From: Roseiarcus sp963835215
Lineage (GTDB): Bacteria > Pseudomonadota > Alphaproteobacteria > Rhizobiales > Beijerinckiaceae
Length of the DNA stretch: 64,000 nt
Assembly: GCA_963835215.1 (NCBI GenBank)
Contig: CAWIES010000002.1
Coordinates: forward strand, 1,116,001-1,180,000
Direction: 5' to 3'
The position numbers and the translations under genes are program-made. The notes beneath the pieces were generated by a model. The model was not told the origin of the DNA. It worked only from the letters and a program-made list of their open reading frames with translations, and searched no databases. Of this stretch, positions 1 through 8,328 are shown in pieces (position 1 is the stretch's first letter; every line of letters starts with the position of its first letter).

Positions 1-707
1 GTCTTGATGGCGTCCTGGAGCGAGGATTCGGTCTGGGTGACCTCCGAGTTCACCCCGTCGAAGCCACGGGTGACGGTGATCAGCCTGGTCATTTCCTCGA
101 TCGGATTGACGTTGGAGCCTTCGACAAAGCCTTGCAGCAGGCCGTTTGCGGTGAAGTCGAGCACCGGCTCGGCCTTCTTGTCGGGGATTAGCCCGGAATT
201 CTCGGCGCGGGTGAATTTGGCGTCGTCGGGGATGCTGAACAGGCCGACCGCTCCGACCTGATGGCCGTCCTGCGTAATCATGCCGTCGCCGCTGATGATC
301 GGCGCCCCGCCCTCCGAATTGAGGATGATCGGCGCGCCGCCGGCGTCCAGCACCGGGTTGCCGGTCAGGGTTTGCAGCGCGCCGGTGTCCGACATGCGCA
401 TGCGCCCGTCGCGGGTGTAGGCGACGCCCTGCGGGGTCTTGATCGACATCCAGCCCTGGCCTTGGACGGCGACGTCGAACGGGTTGTCGGTTTTCACCGA
501 CGAACCGAGCTGGCGGGAAACGTAGCCTGTGCCGGGTGAAACATAGGAGAGATTGGTGTCGCCGGCCCGGGCGAGTTCGGTGGAGAAGCTGACGCCATCC
601 GCCCGGAAGCCGGCGGTGTTCATGTTGGCGACGTTGTTGGCGATCGTGTCCAATCGCTGCTCGAGCGACACCTGCGCCGAGAGGGAGACGTAGAGATTGT
701 TTTGCAT
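1..707 (-). CDS. flgF: Flagellar basal-body rod protein FlgF (3' end outside window)
   Basis: Translated on the minus strand from an ATG at 705-707, this frame stays open for 235 codons to the window edge. The N-terminus (MQNNLYVSLSAQ) and the rod-protein motif ANNVANMNTAGF are typical of the flagellar rod/hook family. The later part (VQGQGWMSIKTPQG, then EGSNVNPIEEMTRLI and a TRGFDGVNSEV helix) matches FlgF, a proximal rod component of the periplasmic drive shaft. It is divergent from motA, with about 150 bp between the two starts. Only the last few residues should be missing. FlgG is the nearest alternative, but a clear flgG lies at 7067-7855. Confidence 0.93.
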   Translation of the reverse strand, partial: MQNNLYVSLSAQVSLEQRLDTIANNVANMNTAGFRADGVSFSTELARAGDTNLSYVSPGTGYVSRQLGSSVKTDNPFDVAVQGQGWMSIKTPQGVAYTRDGRMRMSDTGALQTLTGNPVLDAGGAPIILNSEGGAPIISGDGMITQDGHQVGAVGLFSIPDDAKFTRAENSGLIPDKKAEPVLDFTANGLLQGFVEGSNVNPIEEMTRLITVTRGFDGVNSEVTQTESSLQDAIK

Positions 708-857
708 GACCCGATCCGCGGCCGCTATCCGCCCGCCCTGCGGCCGGCCCTGGAGCCACGATCGAGCCGCCGCCTTGCATGGGGCTGACCAAGCTCAAAC
801 AGCCCGGCGCAAGTTTGGCGCCGCAACGTCCCGTTAACGGTCGCAGGGAGCGGGCTT

Positions 858-1745
858 TTGAATTTCGTCATCGGCTTGGTCGTCGCCCTCGGCAGCGTGC
901 TGGGGGGCTATGCGGCGCTCGGCGGTCACCTCGAGGTGCTCATGCAGCCCTACGAGTTCGTGATCATTGGCGGCGCGTCGCTGGGCATCTTCATCGTCGC
1001 CAATCCGATGGCCACCATCAAGGACTCCGGCAAAGCGATCCTGGAGGCGATCACCGACAAGGTGCCGAAGCCGCGCGACTTCCTCGACGTCCTTAGCGCG
1101 ATGCATGGGCTGATGCGCGAACTGCGGGGCAAGTCGCGCGCCGAGGTCGAAGCGCATTTCGACAATCCCAAGGAATCGCCAATCTTCATGGGCTTTCCGC
1201 GCCTGCTCAACGACAAAGACCTGCTGACCTTCATCTGCGACTACGGTCGGCTGATCATCATTGGCAACGCCAAGACCCACGAGATCGAGGCGTTGATGGA
1301 CGAGGAGCTGGAGACCCTCGCCTACGACCGCTTCAAGCCAGTGCACGCGATCCAGAACATCGCCGACAGCCTGCCCGCGCTCGGCATTGTCGCGGCGGTG
1401 CTGGGCATCGTTCACGCGATGGGCTCGCTCGATGCGTCGCCCGAAGTCCTCGGCGCCTTGATTGGCGCCGCGCTGGTTGGCACCTTTTCCGGCATTCTGC
1501 TGTCCTACGCGGTGATGGCGCCGATCGCGATCAAGATCAAATCGGTGCGCCAGAAGCAGCTTCGCCTGTTCACTCTGGTCAAGCAGAGCCTGCTGGCCTT
1601 CATGAATGGCGCGATGCCGCAGGTCGCGATCGAGTTCGGCCGCAAGACGATCCCCTCGAAAGAGCGCCCGACGATCGACACCGTCGAGAGCGAGATGATC
1701 GGCGCCCCCGCGCCAGCGAGCGAACCCGTTAAGGAGGCGGCCTAG
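858..1745 (+). CDS. motA: Flagellar motor stator protein MotA
   Basis: MotA forms the inner-membrane stator with MotB and couples ion flow to torque on FliG. The 295-residue product has the family start (MNFVIGLVVALGSVLGGY), four hydrophobic segments, a large charged cytoplasmic loop, and the conserved proline-bearing segment LPALGIVAAVLG near residue 171. The start codon is TTG at 858. AGGGAG at 845-850 lies 7 bases upstream, and no ATG fits better. motB is not next to it and must lie elsewhere. The gene begins the plus-strand run motA-fliM-fliN-fliG, and its stop lies 3 bases before fliM. Confidence 0.95.
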   Translation: MNFVIGLVVALGSVLGGYAALGGHLEVLMQPYEFVIIGGASLGIFIVANPMATIKDSGKAILEAITDKVPKPRDFLDVLSAMHGLMRELRGKSRAEVEAHFDNPKESPIFMGFPRLLNDKDLLTFICDYGRLIIIGNAKTHEIEALMDEELETLAYDRFKPVHAIQNIADSLPALGIVAAVLGIVHAMGSLDASPEVLGALIGAALVGTFSGILLSYAVMAPIAIKIKSVRQKQLRLFTLVKQSLLAFMNGAMPQVAIEFGRKTIPSKERPTIDTVESEMIGAPAPASEPVKEAA

Positions 1746-1748
1746 CCC

Positions 1749-2690
1749 ATGGCGCGCGAAGAACGCGAAGCCGCTGCAGGCGCGTCCTGGCTGCAGAGCG
1801 CCCAACCCGAAGCGGCCGGGGCGCCGATCGAGCGTCTGCCCGGGCTCACCTTTGCGCTTGAGCAGTTTGCTCTCAACATTCCCGAAGCGGTCGCTTCACT
1901 GTGCAAGCTCGCCGGCGCTCCGGCGGTGGAGGAGACGGTCGCGACCAGCCTGTTCGAGGCGATCGGTCAGCGCCAGAATCAGATCGCCGCAGTGGTGCGC
2001 AGCGAGACAATCGACGCCCGCCTGTTGCTGATCTTCGACCGGAATGTCGCCGACACGCTCGCGGCGGCAATCTTCGGCGACGAGAGCGCCAATGCCGTCG
2101 AGCGCGCGCCGCGGGCGCTCACCAACATCGAGCTTCACCTCATCTCCGAGCTGGCCAAGCGCGTGACCGGCGCGCTCGACACCGCCTTCGCGGCCGTCGC
2201 GCCGCTCGAGCTGCGCTTCGAGCGGGTGACGACGCTGGTCGACATGCTCGCGCTCGGCCGGCGGGATGGACCGGCGGTCGAGGCCAATCTGACGATGGAG
2301 ACAGCCGCCGGCGCTTGTTCGCTCGCGCTGCTGGCGCCGCACACGCTGTTCGCGCCGCTTCGCAAGAAACTCACCCTCGACCCGACCGCGGAAGTCGGGG
2401 TGGGCGACCCGCGCTGGGCGCGTCAGCTCGAGGCCGGCGTCAGCCGCGCTCGCGTCGGCGTGACCGCGGTGCTCGATCAATTGCCGATGACGCTCGCCGA
2501 CATCGCCGCCCTCACGGTCGGCCAGGTGCTGACGCTGCAAGGCGCGGGCATGGGCAAGGTGCGCCTCGAATGCGAGGGGCGCGAGATGTTCTGGTGCAAG
2601 CTTGGACAGGCCGAGGGCCGCTACTCGTTGGAAGTCGAAGAGCAAATTGAGCCGGAAGACAATTCCCTAGAATCCGCGCTCGCAAGTTAA
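1749..2690 (+). CDS. fliM: Flagellar motor switch protein FliM
   Basis: FliM is the middle part of the C-ring and receives the CheY signal. The 313-residue protein shows a CheC-like central domain (roughly residues 60-220; LTNIELHLISELAKRV, then TTLVDMLALG) and a C-terminal SpoA domain (roughly 225-300; LPMTLADIAALTVGQVL). The usual N-terminal CheY-binding motif (LSQxEIDxLL) is not visible; the N-terminus is instead alanine- and glutamate-rich. CheY docking may therefore differ, or the motif is too divergent to see. It sits between motA and fliN, as expected for a switch operon. Confidence 0.93.
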   Translation: MAREEREAAAGASWLQSAQPEAAGAPIERLPGLTFALEQFALNIPEAVASLCKLAGAPAVEETVATSLFEAIGQRQNQIAAVVRSETIDARLLLIFDRNVADTLAAAIFGDESANAVERAPRALTNIELHLISELAKRVTGALDTAFAAVAPLELRFERVTTLVDMLALGRRDGPAVEANLTMETAAGACSLALLAPHTLFAPLRKKLTLDPTAEVGVGDPRWARQLEAGVSRARVGVTAVLDQLPMTLADIAALTVGQVLTLQGAGMGKVRLECEGREMFWCKLGQAEGRYSLEVEEQIEPEDNSLESALAS

Positions 2691-2743
2691 CCCGCCGCGG
2701 TCGGCAGCCGCAGTAGAACGATCGAAGAAAGAGTCGCTGGGCC

Positions 2744-3118
2744 ATGGAAGACACCATCGAACCGTTGGGCGATCTCCCGGATCTCGAGCCGGACGAGGAG
2801 CCTGTTCCCGTCGCTGCAGCGTCGGCGCCCCGCGCCGCTGGGCCGGCGAGCCCGCCGCGCTATGAAACAATCATGTCGATCCCGGTCACAGTGCAGGTGG
2901 TGCTGGGCGGCACAACGATGCCGGTCTCGAGCTTGATGAAACTCGGGCGCGGCGCCGTCGTCTCGCTCGACCAAAAGGTCGGCGACCCCGTCAACGTCGT
3001 TGTCAATGGACGCATCATTGCGCGAGGCGAGGTGGTGGTGGTCGACGAGGAGACCGCGCGCTACGGCGTATCGTTGACCGAAATCGTCGCCGCGCCGCGC
3101 GACGATCGCGCCGCCTGA
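2744..3118 (+). CDS. fliN: Flagellar motor switch protein FliN
   Basis: FliN forms the base of the C-ring together with the FliM C-terminus and helps dock the export ATPase complex. The 124-residue product has a variable acidic N-terminus (residues 1-40) followed by a SpoA domain of about 75 residues (SIPVTVQVVLGGTTMPVSSL, then DPVNVVVNGRIIARGEVVVV and YGVSLTEIV). The length and the single SpoA domain fit FliN rather than FliY. It is flanked by fliM and fliG. Confidence 0.95.
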   Translation: MEDTIEPLGDLPDLEPDEEPVPVAAASAPRAAGPASPPRYETIMSIPVTVQVVLGGTTMPVSSLMKLGRGAVVSLDQKVGDPVNVVVNGRIIARGEVVVVDEETARYGVSLTEIVAAPRDDRAA

Positions 3119-3132
3119 GAAACGCGCCCGCC

Positions 3133-4158
3133 ATGGAATCGTCCAACGCTCCCGAACCTGACGACACCCGCCACTTCATGGGCGCCCAGAGGGCCGCCGC
3201 CTTGCTCCTGGCGATGGGCAAGGCGCCGGCGACCCGCTTGCTCAAGCATCTCGAGCCCAACGAGCTGCGCGAGGTGACGCGCGCCGCCGCCCGCCTTGGG
3301 ACGGTTTCGGTGCCGACGCTCGAAGCGCTGGTCGACGAATTCACCAGCGCCTTCTCCATCGGCGCGAGCCTGCTCGGAGACGTCGGTCACGCCCGCGAAA
3401 TGGTCGCCGACTCGATGTCGCCCGACGAAGTCGCCGAAATGCTCGCCGACGTGTCGGCGAGTTCCGACGACAGCGTGTGGGACGCGCTCGGCGGCAGCCA
3501 GGAGGCCGTGCTTCAGACCTATCTCGCCAATGAGCATCCGTTGGTCGCCACGTTCATTCTGTCGAAATTGCCGCCCCCGCTCGCCGCGCAGATTGTCGCG
3601 CGAATGGAGCGCGAAATGCGCATCCAGGTGCTGTGCGCGATGATCGCGCGCCCGAGCGTCTCCGAGGATGTGCAGCGGATTGTCGAAGAGGCGATTCGCA
3701 AAGATCTCGGTGTTCTCACTGCTCGCGCCGCCGGCCTCGACAATCACACGAGGATTGCCGACATCATCAACAACCTCGATCCGCTCGACGCACGCGACGT
3801 CGTCGATTCGCTGGTCGCCGCGCGCCCGAAGGAGGCGCGCCTGGTGATGAAGATGCTGTTTACGTTCGACGATCTGCCGCGCCTGTCCCAGCGCGCCCGT
3901 GCGACGCTGTTCGACAAGTTGCAGACCGACACCGTCGTCCTGGCGCTGCGCGGCACCGAGTCCGATTTCCGCGATGTCGTGCTGTCGGCAATGGCGTCCC
4001 GGTCGCGGCGTCTGGTCGAAAGCGAACTCACGACGGCCTCGATCGCCCCGCCGCGCGACATCGCCAAGGCGCGTAAGCAGATCGTCGATCTGGTTCTCAA
4101 GATGTCGCAGCGCGGCGAGATCGAAATGCCCTCCCCAGACGGCGCGGAAGCCGCGTAG
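3133..4158 (+). CDS. fliG: Flagellar motor switch protein FliG
   Basis: FliG is the C-ring protein that contacts the stator and carries torque. The 341-residue sequence has the three-part FliG layout: an N-terminal domain starting near GAQRAAALLLAMG, a middle domain with the EHPQ-type motif (NEHPLVATFILSKLP, near residues 135-149), and a C-terminal domain with the charged torque helix region (FTFDDLPRLSQRA, then FDKLQTDTVVLALRG). It starts 14 bp after the fliN stop and is followed by flhB. Confidence 0.96.
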   Translation: MESSNAPEPDDTRHFMGAQRAAALLLAMGKAPATRLLKHLEPNELREVTRAAARLGTVSVPTLEALVDEFTSAFSIGASLLGDVGHAREMVADSMSPDEVAEMLADVSASSDDSVWDALGGSQEAVLQTYLANEHPLVATFILSKLPPPLAAQIVARMEREMRIQVLCAMIARPSVSEDVQRIVEEAIRKDLGVLTARAAGLDNHTRIADIINNLDPLDARDVVDSLVAARPKEARLVMKMLFTFDDLPRLSQRARATLFDKLQTDTVVLALRGTESDFRDVVLSAMASRSRRLVESELTTASIAPPRDIAKARKQIVDLVLKMSQRGEIEMPSPDGAEAA

Positions 4159-4173
4159 TCGAAAGAGGCAGCG

Positions 4174-5262
4174 ATGGCCGACGATCAGGACGCAGAAAGT
4201 AAGACCGAAGAGGCGTCGGAAAAGCGAATTCACGACGCGGTCGAGCGCGGCGACGTGCCGGTCTCGCGCGAGGTCTCGCTGCTCGCCTCGCTGTCGGCGA
4301 TTCTCATCGCCATGCTGTTCATCGTGCCCTCGCACGCCGAGGCGTTCGTTGGCGCGTTGGTCCACTTCCTCGATGATCCCGCCGGCTGGCGCCTCGACCA
4401 GTCGAGCGATGTGCTGGCGCTGAGCGAAGTGGTGGTGCTCGCCGCTGTGCAATTCATCGCGCCGATCGTCATTCTGTTGATGGTGTTCGGCGTGATCGCC
4501 TCCGTGGCGCAGAACCCGCCGCGAATCGTTCCCGATCGGATCATGCCCGACCTCTCGCGCCTCTCGCCGATGGCCGGTTTCAAACGCATTTTCGGTCTGC
4601 GGGGCTGGACGGAGTTCTTCAAGAATCTGCTGAAGATCGCCGCAGTTGGCGTGGTCATCGGCATCGTTCTGGGCGGACAGCGGCTGATGCTCGCCACCGC
4701 CATGTTCGAAGACGTCTCGGACCTGCCGCAAAGGGCGGCCAAGCTCTGCGTCGACGTGATCGCCTCGGTGCTGGTGGCGACGCTGGTCGTCGCCTCGGCC
4801 GACCTTGTCTGGGCGCGCATCCATTGGCGGCGCGACAAACGGATGAGCCGCCAGGAGCTCAAGGAAGAGCTGCGCCAGACCGAAGGCGACCGCCTGATGA
4901 AAGCGCGGCTGCGTTCGCTGCGCCTCGATCGCTCGCGCAAGCGCATGCTGGCGTCAGTGCCGCGCGCCACCATGGTGGTCGCCAACCCGACCCACTATGC
5001 GGTGGCGATGCGCTATGTCCGCTCCGAGGGCGGCGCGCCGATCGTGCTCGCCAAGGGCGTCGACCTGATCGCGCTCAAAATTCGCGAGATCGCCCAGGAG
5101 AACAACATCCCGATCGTCGAGGATCGTCCCCTGGCGCGCGCGCTCTACGCCGCTGTGTCGGTCGATGCGGCGATCCCGGCTGAGTTCTACCGCGCGGTGG
5201 CGGAAATCGTGCATCTGCTCCAGGGGAAGAAGAGTTCATGGCCGATCGTGAGGAACAGATGA
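4174..5262 (+). CDS. flhB: Flagellar type III export apparatus protein FlhB
   Basis: FlhB is the export-gate protein that switches substrate specificity from rod/hook to filament. The 362-residue product starts with the family signature region (ESKTEEASEKRIHDAVERG). It has four membrane segments in residues 30-220 and a cytoplasmic autocleaving domain with NPTH (Asn at about residue 271, in VVANPTHYAVAM). All the residues needed for self-cleavage between Asn and Pro are present. The stop overlaps the start of the next small gene by 25 bases. Confidence 0.96.
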   Translation: MADDQDAESKTEEASEKRIHDAVERGDVPVSREVSLLASLSAILIAMLFIVPSHAEAFVGALVHFLDDPAGWRLDQSSDVLALSEVVVLAAVQFIAPIVILLMVFGVIASVAQNPPRIVPDRIMPDLSRLSPMAGFKRIFGLRGWTEFFKNLLKIAAVGVVIGIVLGGQRLMLATAMFEDVSDLPQRAAKLCVDVIASVLVATLVVASADLVWARIHWRRDKRMSRQELKEELRQTEGDRLMKARLRSLRLDRSRKRMLASVPRATMVVANPTHYAVAMRYVRSEGGAPIVLAKGVDLIALKIREIAQENNIPIVEDRPLARALYAAVSVDAAIPAEFYRAVAEIVHLLQGKKSSWPIVRNR

Positions 5263-5720
5263 CGCAGATGGACGAACTGACCGAGACCCGGCGCCGCCGC
5301 CGCGAGGAGACGATCGCGACCGCGATGGTCGACGTCGCAAGCGAACTGCGCCTGACCGATCCCTCCGAGCTGATCCTGATGATCCGCGGCGAGCAGGCGG
5401 CCAACATCGCCGACCTCGTCAACTCCTCGGGCGAGCTGTTCTTTCGTGGCGGGGCCCTTCGCTACGCGCTGTCGGCGGGTTGCGACGTGCAATGGGATAC
5501 GACGCCGATCGTCCGGCTGGACATGGAGTTCCACTATGCAGCGGTGTCGGCCTTTTTCAGGCTGATGATCGGACGCAAGCGCGCCGCGGTCGACGTCATC
5601 GACGTGCTGGTCGATGGCGAGGACGGCCTCGAAGAAGAGGCGGAGGACAAGCGGTTGCGCCTGGCGATCGCCGCCGCCCGGTTGCCCCAACGCAAGCCTG
5701 GAGCAAGGCCGGACGCGTAA
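5238..5720 (+). CDS. Uncharacterised protein of the flagellar cluster
   Basis: I do not recognise this 160-residue protein. It starts inside the flhB 3' end (ATG at 5238) and is followed at once by flgB, so it is very probably co-translated with export and rod genes. The N-terminal 25 residues are very charged (ETRRRRREET). The middle is an alpha/beta-like globular region (LILMIRGEQAANIADLVNSS, then FHYAAVSAFFRLMIGRKRAA), and the tail mixes acidic and basic stretches. No signal peptide or membrane helix is visible, so it should be cytoplasmic. A role in export, assembly or regulation is an inference from position only. Confidence 0.75.
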   Translation: MADREEQMTQMDELTETRRRRREETIATAMVDVASELRLTDPSELILMIRGEQAANIADLVNSSGELFFRGGALRYALSAGCDVQWDTTPIVRLDMEFHYAAVSAFFRLMIGRKRAAVDVIDVLVDGEDGLEEEAEDKRLRLAIAAARLPQRKPGARPDA

Positions 5721-5737
5721 TCTTTTGACGTCAGTCA

Positions 5738-6133
5738 TTGGATGGAACTCGCCCGTTGTCCCAGCCCTACGTTCTTCAGCTCGCCGCGCAAAGGACGCAT
5801 TGGCTGTCGGCGCGCGACGAACTGGTCGCCGCCAACGTCGCCAACGCGAGCACGCCAAACTTCAAGGCGAGCGACCTGCAGCCCTTCGCTGCGGTGCTCG
5901 ACAGCCCTGAGATCTCTATGGTTTCGACCAATCCGGCGCATATGACGCCAGGTTCGGACGATTTCGCTGAGGCGCGGACGGTCGAGACGGACTATTCGGA
6001 ATCGACCCTGTCGGGCAACACGGTCCATGTCGAAGACGAGATGATGAAGCTCAGCGAGATCAACCGCGACTATGCGCTGACGACCAATATCAAACGCGTC
6101 ATGCATCAGATGATGATGGCGGTACTGAAGTGA
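5738..6133 (+). CDS. flgB: Flagellar basal-body rod protein FlgB
   Basis: FlgB is the most membrane-proximal rod protein. The sequence carries the rod motif (VAANVANASTPNFKASDLQPF) and the C-terminal helix (MMKLSEINRDYALTTNIKRV). Neither start is ATG. TTG at 5738 gives 131 residues; a second in-frame TTG at 5756 gives 125 residues starting MSQPYVLQLAAQ, which resembles other alphaproteobacterial FlgB starts and has GGA about 9 bases upstream. I keep the longer form but consider 5756 likely. flgC follows after 6 bp. Confidence 0.9.
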   Translation: MDGTRPLSQPYVLQLAAQRTHWLSARDELVAANVANASTPNFKASDLQPFAAVLDSPEISMVSTNPAHMTPGSDDFAEARTVETDYSESTLSGNTVHVEDEMMKLSEINRDYALTTNIKRVMHQMMMAVLK

Positions 6134-6139
6134 GCCTCG

Positions 6140-6559
6140 ATGATCGATCCGCTGCAATCGTCGTTGCGCATTGCCGGCTCGGGCCTGGACGCCCAGTCGG
6201 TTCGCATGCGCATCATCTCGGAAAACATTGCCAATGCGCAGTCGACCGGCGACACGCCTGGCTCCGACCCTTACTCGCGCCAGACCGTCTCGTTCGACAA
6301 CATCGTCGACCGCGCGACGGGCGCGCCGATGGTGCGGGTGAAATCGCTTGGGCGGGACAGCTCGCCGTTCAAGGTCGAACACGACCCTGGCAATCCCGCC
6401 GCCGATGCTGCGGGCTTCGTCAAGCTGCCGAATGTCGATGTGATGACCGAGCTTGCCGACATGCGCGAGGCCAATCGCACCTACGAGGCCAACCTGCAGG
6501 TCGCCAAGCAATCGGCCGAATTGCTCGGCGAGACGGTCAATCTGCTCAAGGACGCTTGA
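6140..6559 (+). CDS. flgC: Flagellar basal-body rod protein FlgC
   Basis: FlgC is a proximal rod subunit exported by the flagellar type III system. The 139-residue sequence has an N-terminal coiled segment (LQSSLRIAGSGLDAQSVRMR), the SENIANAQSTG motif, and the C-terminal signature NVDVMTELADMREANRTYEA. It lies between flgB and fliE, the usual alphaproteobacterial order. Confidence 0.95.
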   Translation: MIDPLQSSLRIAGSGLDAQSVRMRIISENIANAQSTGDTPGSDPYSRQTVSFDNIVDRATGAPMVRVKSLGRDSSPFKVEHDPGNPAADAAGFVKLPNVDVMTELADMREANRTYEANLQVAKQSAELLGETVNLLKDA

Positions 6560-6699
6560 GCGCACGCCGCGTGGGAGTGAAGGCGTGACACGTGCATTCG
6601 GGACCGGGAGCGGCGCCAAGCGCGCTCGCCGCGGTCCTCCACTTTAACCAGGGAGGCGCCCTGGCCCCGGCAAGTCCGGGATCGGCGGGCGCGACAACG

Positions 6700-7038
6700 A
6701 TGGCTTTTGACGGAATTTCAGCGGTCGGCGCGGTCGGCAAGAGTCTCGACGTTGGCGCGGCCGGAGCGGCCGGCGCCGCGGGTTCGACCACCGGGACCGC
6801 TGCGACGTCCTCGACGCAGGGGCCGAGCTTCACCGAGATGCTCGGCCAAACCATCAACGACGGCATTAGCACGATCCAGGGCGGCGAAGCGGCGGCGATT
6901 CAGGGCCTGCAAGGCTCGATGCAGCCCTACAAAGTCGTCGACGCGATCATGGGCGCGCAGCGCACGCTGTCTTCAGCGTTGTCGATCCGCGACAAGGCGG
7001 TTTCCGCCTACCAGGAAATCTCGCGTATGGCGATCTAA
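6700..7038 (+). CDS. fliE: Flagellar hook-basal body complex protein FliE
   Basis: FliE joins the MS ring to the rod and is the first exported rod-type protein. I chose the ATG at 6700 (112 residues, starting MAFDGISAVGAVG) rather than an upstream in-frame start at 6592, because the extra residues are low-complexity and FliE is usually about 100-115 residues. The C-terminal half is conserved (FTEMLGQTINDGISTIQGGE, then YKVVDAIMGAQRTLSSALSI and VSAYQEISRM). It sits between flgC and flgG. Confidence 0.92.
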   Translation: MAFDGISAVGAVGKSLDVGAAGAAGAAGSTTGTAATSSTQGPSFTEMLGQTINDGISTIQGGEAAAIQGLQGSMQPYKVVDAIMGAQRTLSSALSIRDKAVSAYQEISRMAI

Positions 7039-7066
7039 AGTCGTCGGTAACAAGGGAAGTTGAAGC

Positions 7067-7855
7067 ATGAGAGCGCTTGCGATCGCGGCGACGGGCATGA
7101 ACGCCCAGGAACAGAACCTGGAGGTGATCGCCAACAATATTGCCAACATCAACACGACCGGTTTCAAACGCTCGCGAGCGGAATTCACCGATCTCATCTA
7201 TCAGACCGAACGGGTGATGGGCGTGAGCAGCCGTGGTCGCGACGCCACCGTGCCGGAAGGCGCTCAGGTGGGTCTGGGCGTGCGCACCGCCGCGATCCGC
7301 TCGCTGCAGATCCAGGGCGCCCTGACCAATACCGGCAACACCCTCGATCTGGCGATCAACGGGCGCGGTTGGTTCCAGGTGACGACGCCCAACGGCGATA
7401 CGGTCTACACCCGCGATGGCGCCTTCAACACCAACGCCCAGGGGCAATTGGTGACCGCCGACGGCTATTTGGTGACGCCGACGATCACTGTTCCCCCGAC
7501 CGCGACCAGCGTCACCGTCAGCCAGACCGGTCTCGTCACCGCGACCATCCCCGCGCAGACGACGCCCCAGCAGATCGGCCAGCTCACCATCTCCAATTTC
7601 ATCAATGAGGCGGGCCTGGAGGCGCTCGGCAGCAATCTGTTCCAGCAGACGGCCGCCTCGGGACAACCGACCACCGGCGTGCCCGGCGACACCGCCTTCG
7701 GCGTTCTCCAGCAGGGCTACCTCGAGTCCTCGAACGTCGACCCGGTGTCGGAAATCACCAACTTGATCGCTGCTCAGCGCGCCTATGAGATGAACTCCAA
7801 GGTCATTCAGGCCGCCGACCAGATGTCGGGCACCATTTCCAACATGCGGAGCTGA
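7067..7855 (+). CDS. flgG: Flagellar distal rod protein FlgG
   Basis: FlgG builds the distal rod that crosses the peptidoglycan and outer membrane. The 262-residue product begins MRALAIAATGMNAQEQNLEV, has the motif NNIANINTTGFKRSRAEF, the mid-domain INGRGWFQV, and the C-terminal ESSNVDPVSEITNLIAAQRA followed by YEMNSKVIQAADQM. Length and motifs are full and intact. The gene ends 11 bp before flgA. Confidence 0.96.
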   Translation: MRALAIAATGMNAQEQNLEVIANNIANINTTGFKRSRAEFTDLIYQTERVMGVSSRGRDATVPEGAQVGLGVRTAAIRSLQIQGALTNTGNTLDLAINGRGWFQVTTPNGDTVYTRDGAFNTNAQGQLVTADGYLVTPTITVPPTATSVTVSQTGLVTATIPAQTTPQQIGQLTISNFINEAGLEALGSNLFQQTAASGQPTTGVPGDTAFGVLQQGYLESSNVDPVSEITNLIAAQRAYEMNSKVIQAADQMSGTISNMRS

Positions 7856-7866
7856 GGAGCCAAACG

Positions 7867-8328
7867 ATGCGCATCGCCCGCACCGCGCTCGCGCTGGCCG
7901 CAGGTCTCTGGCTCGCCTCTGGGCTTGCCGCACTCGCGCAGGATCTCACGCCGCCGACGCCACGCATCGTCATCTATCCTGGCGACATCATTGCCGAGGA
8001 CATGCTTTCCGACCTGCCTTCCAACACGGCGCGGGGAGTGGGCGCGTACGCCCAGACGTATTCCGCGGTGATCGGCAAGATGGCGCGACGCACGCTGCTG
8101 CCCGGCCAGGCGATCCCAATCGCCGCAGTCGACAACCCGCGTCTGGTGAGCAACGGGGGCGAGGTCAAGCTCGTGTTCGTCGACGGCGGACTGTCGATCG
8201 TTACGACCGGCTCGGCGCTGCAGGACGGCTCGGTCGGCGAACTCGTCAAAGTGCGCAACGACGATAGCGGGGTGACGGTCTCTGGCGTCGTGCAGCCCGA
8301 TGGCGCAGTGCTGGTGAGCGGCGGCTGA
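7867..8328 (+). CDS. flgA: Flagellar basal body P-ring formation protein FlgA
   Basis: FlgA is a periplasmic chaperone for P-ring (FlgI) assembly. The 153-residue protein has a Sec signal peptide (residues 1-25, ending near GLAALAQ), a SAF-like domain (YPGDIIAEDML, then RRTLLPGQAIPIAAVDN), and a C-terminal beta region (GSVGELVKVRNDDSGVTVSG). It overlaps the start of flgI, its client gene, by one base. It is shorter than enterobacterial FlgA, as is usual in rhizobia. Confidence 0.93.
   Translation: MRIARTALALAAGLWLASGLAALAQDLTPPTPRIVIYPGDIIAEDMLSDLPSNTARGVGAYAQTYSAVIGKMARRTLLPGQAIPIAAVDNPRLVSNGGEVKLVFVDGGLSIVTTGSALQDGSVGELVKVRNDDSGVTVSGVVQPDGAVLVSGG

Noticed and set aside
831..840. Palindrome CCGTTAACGG in the flgF-motA divergent region
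   Set aside because: A 10-base palindrome alone is weak evidence; no second half-site or CtrA-type spaced TTAA pair is present.
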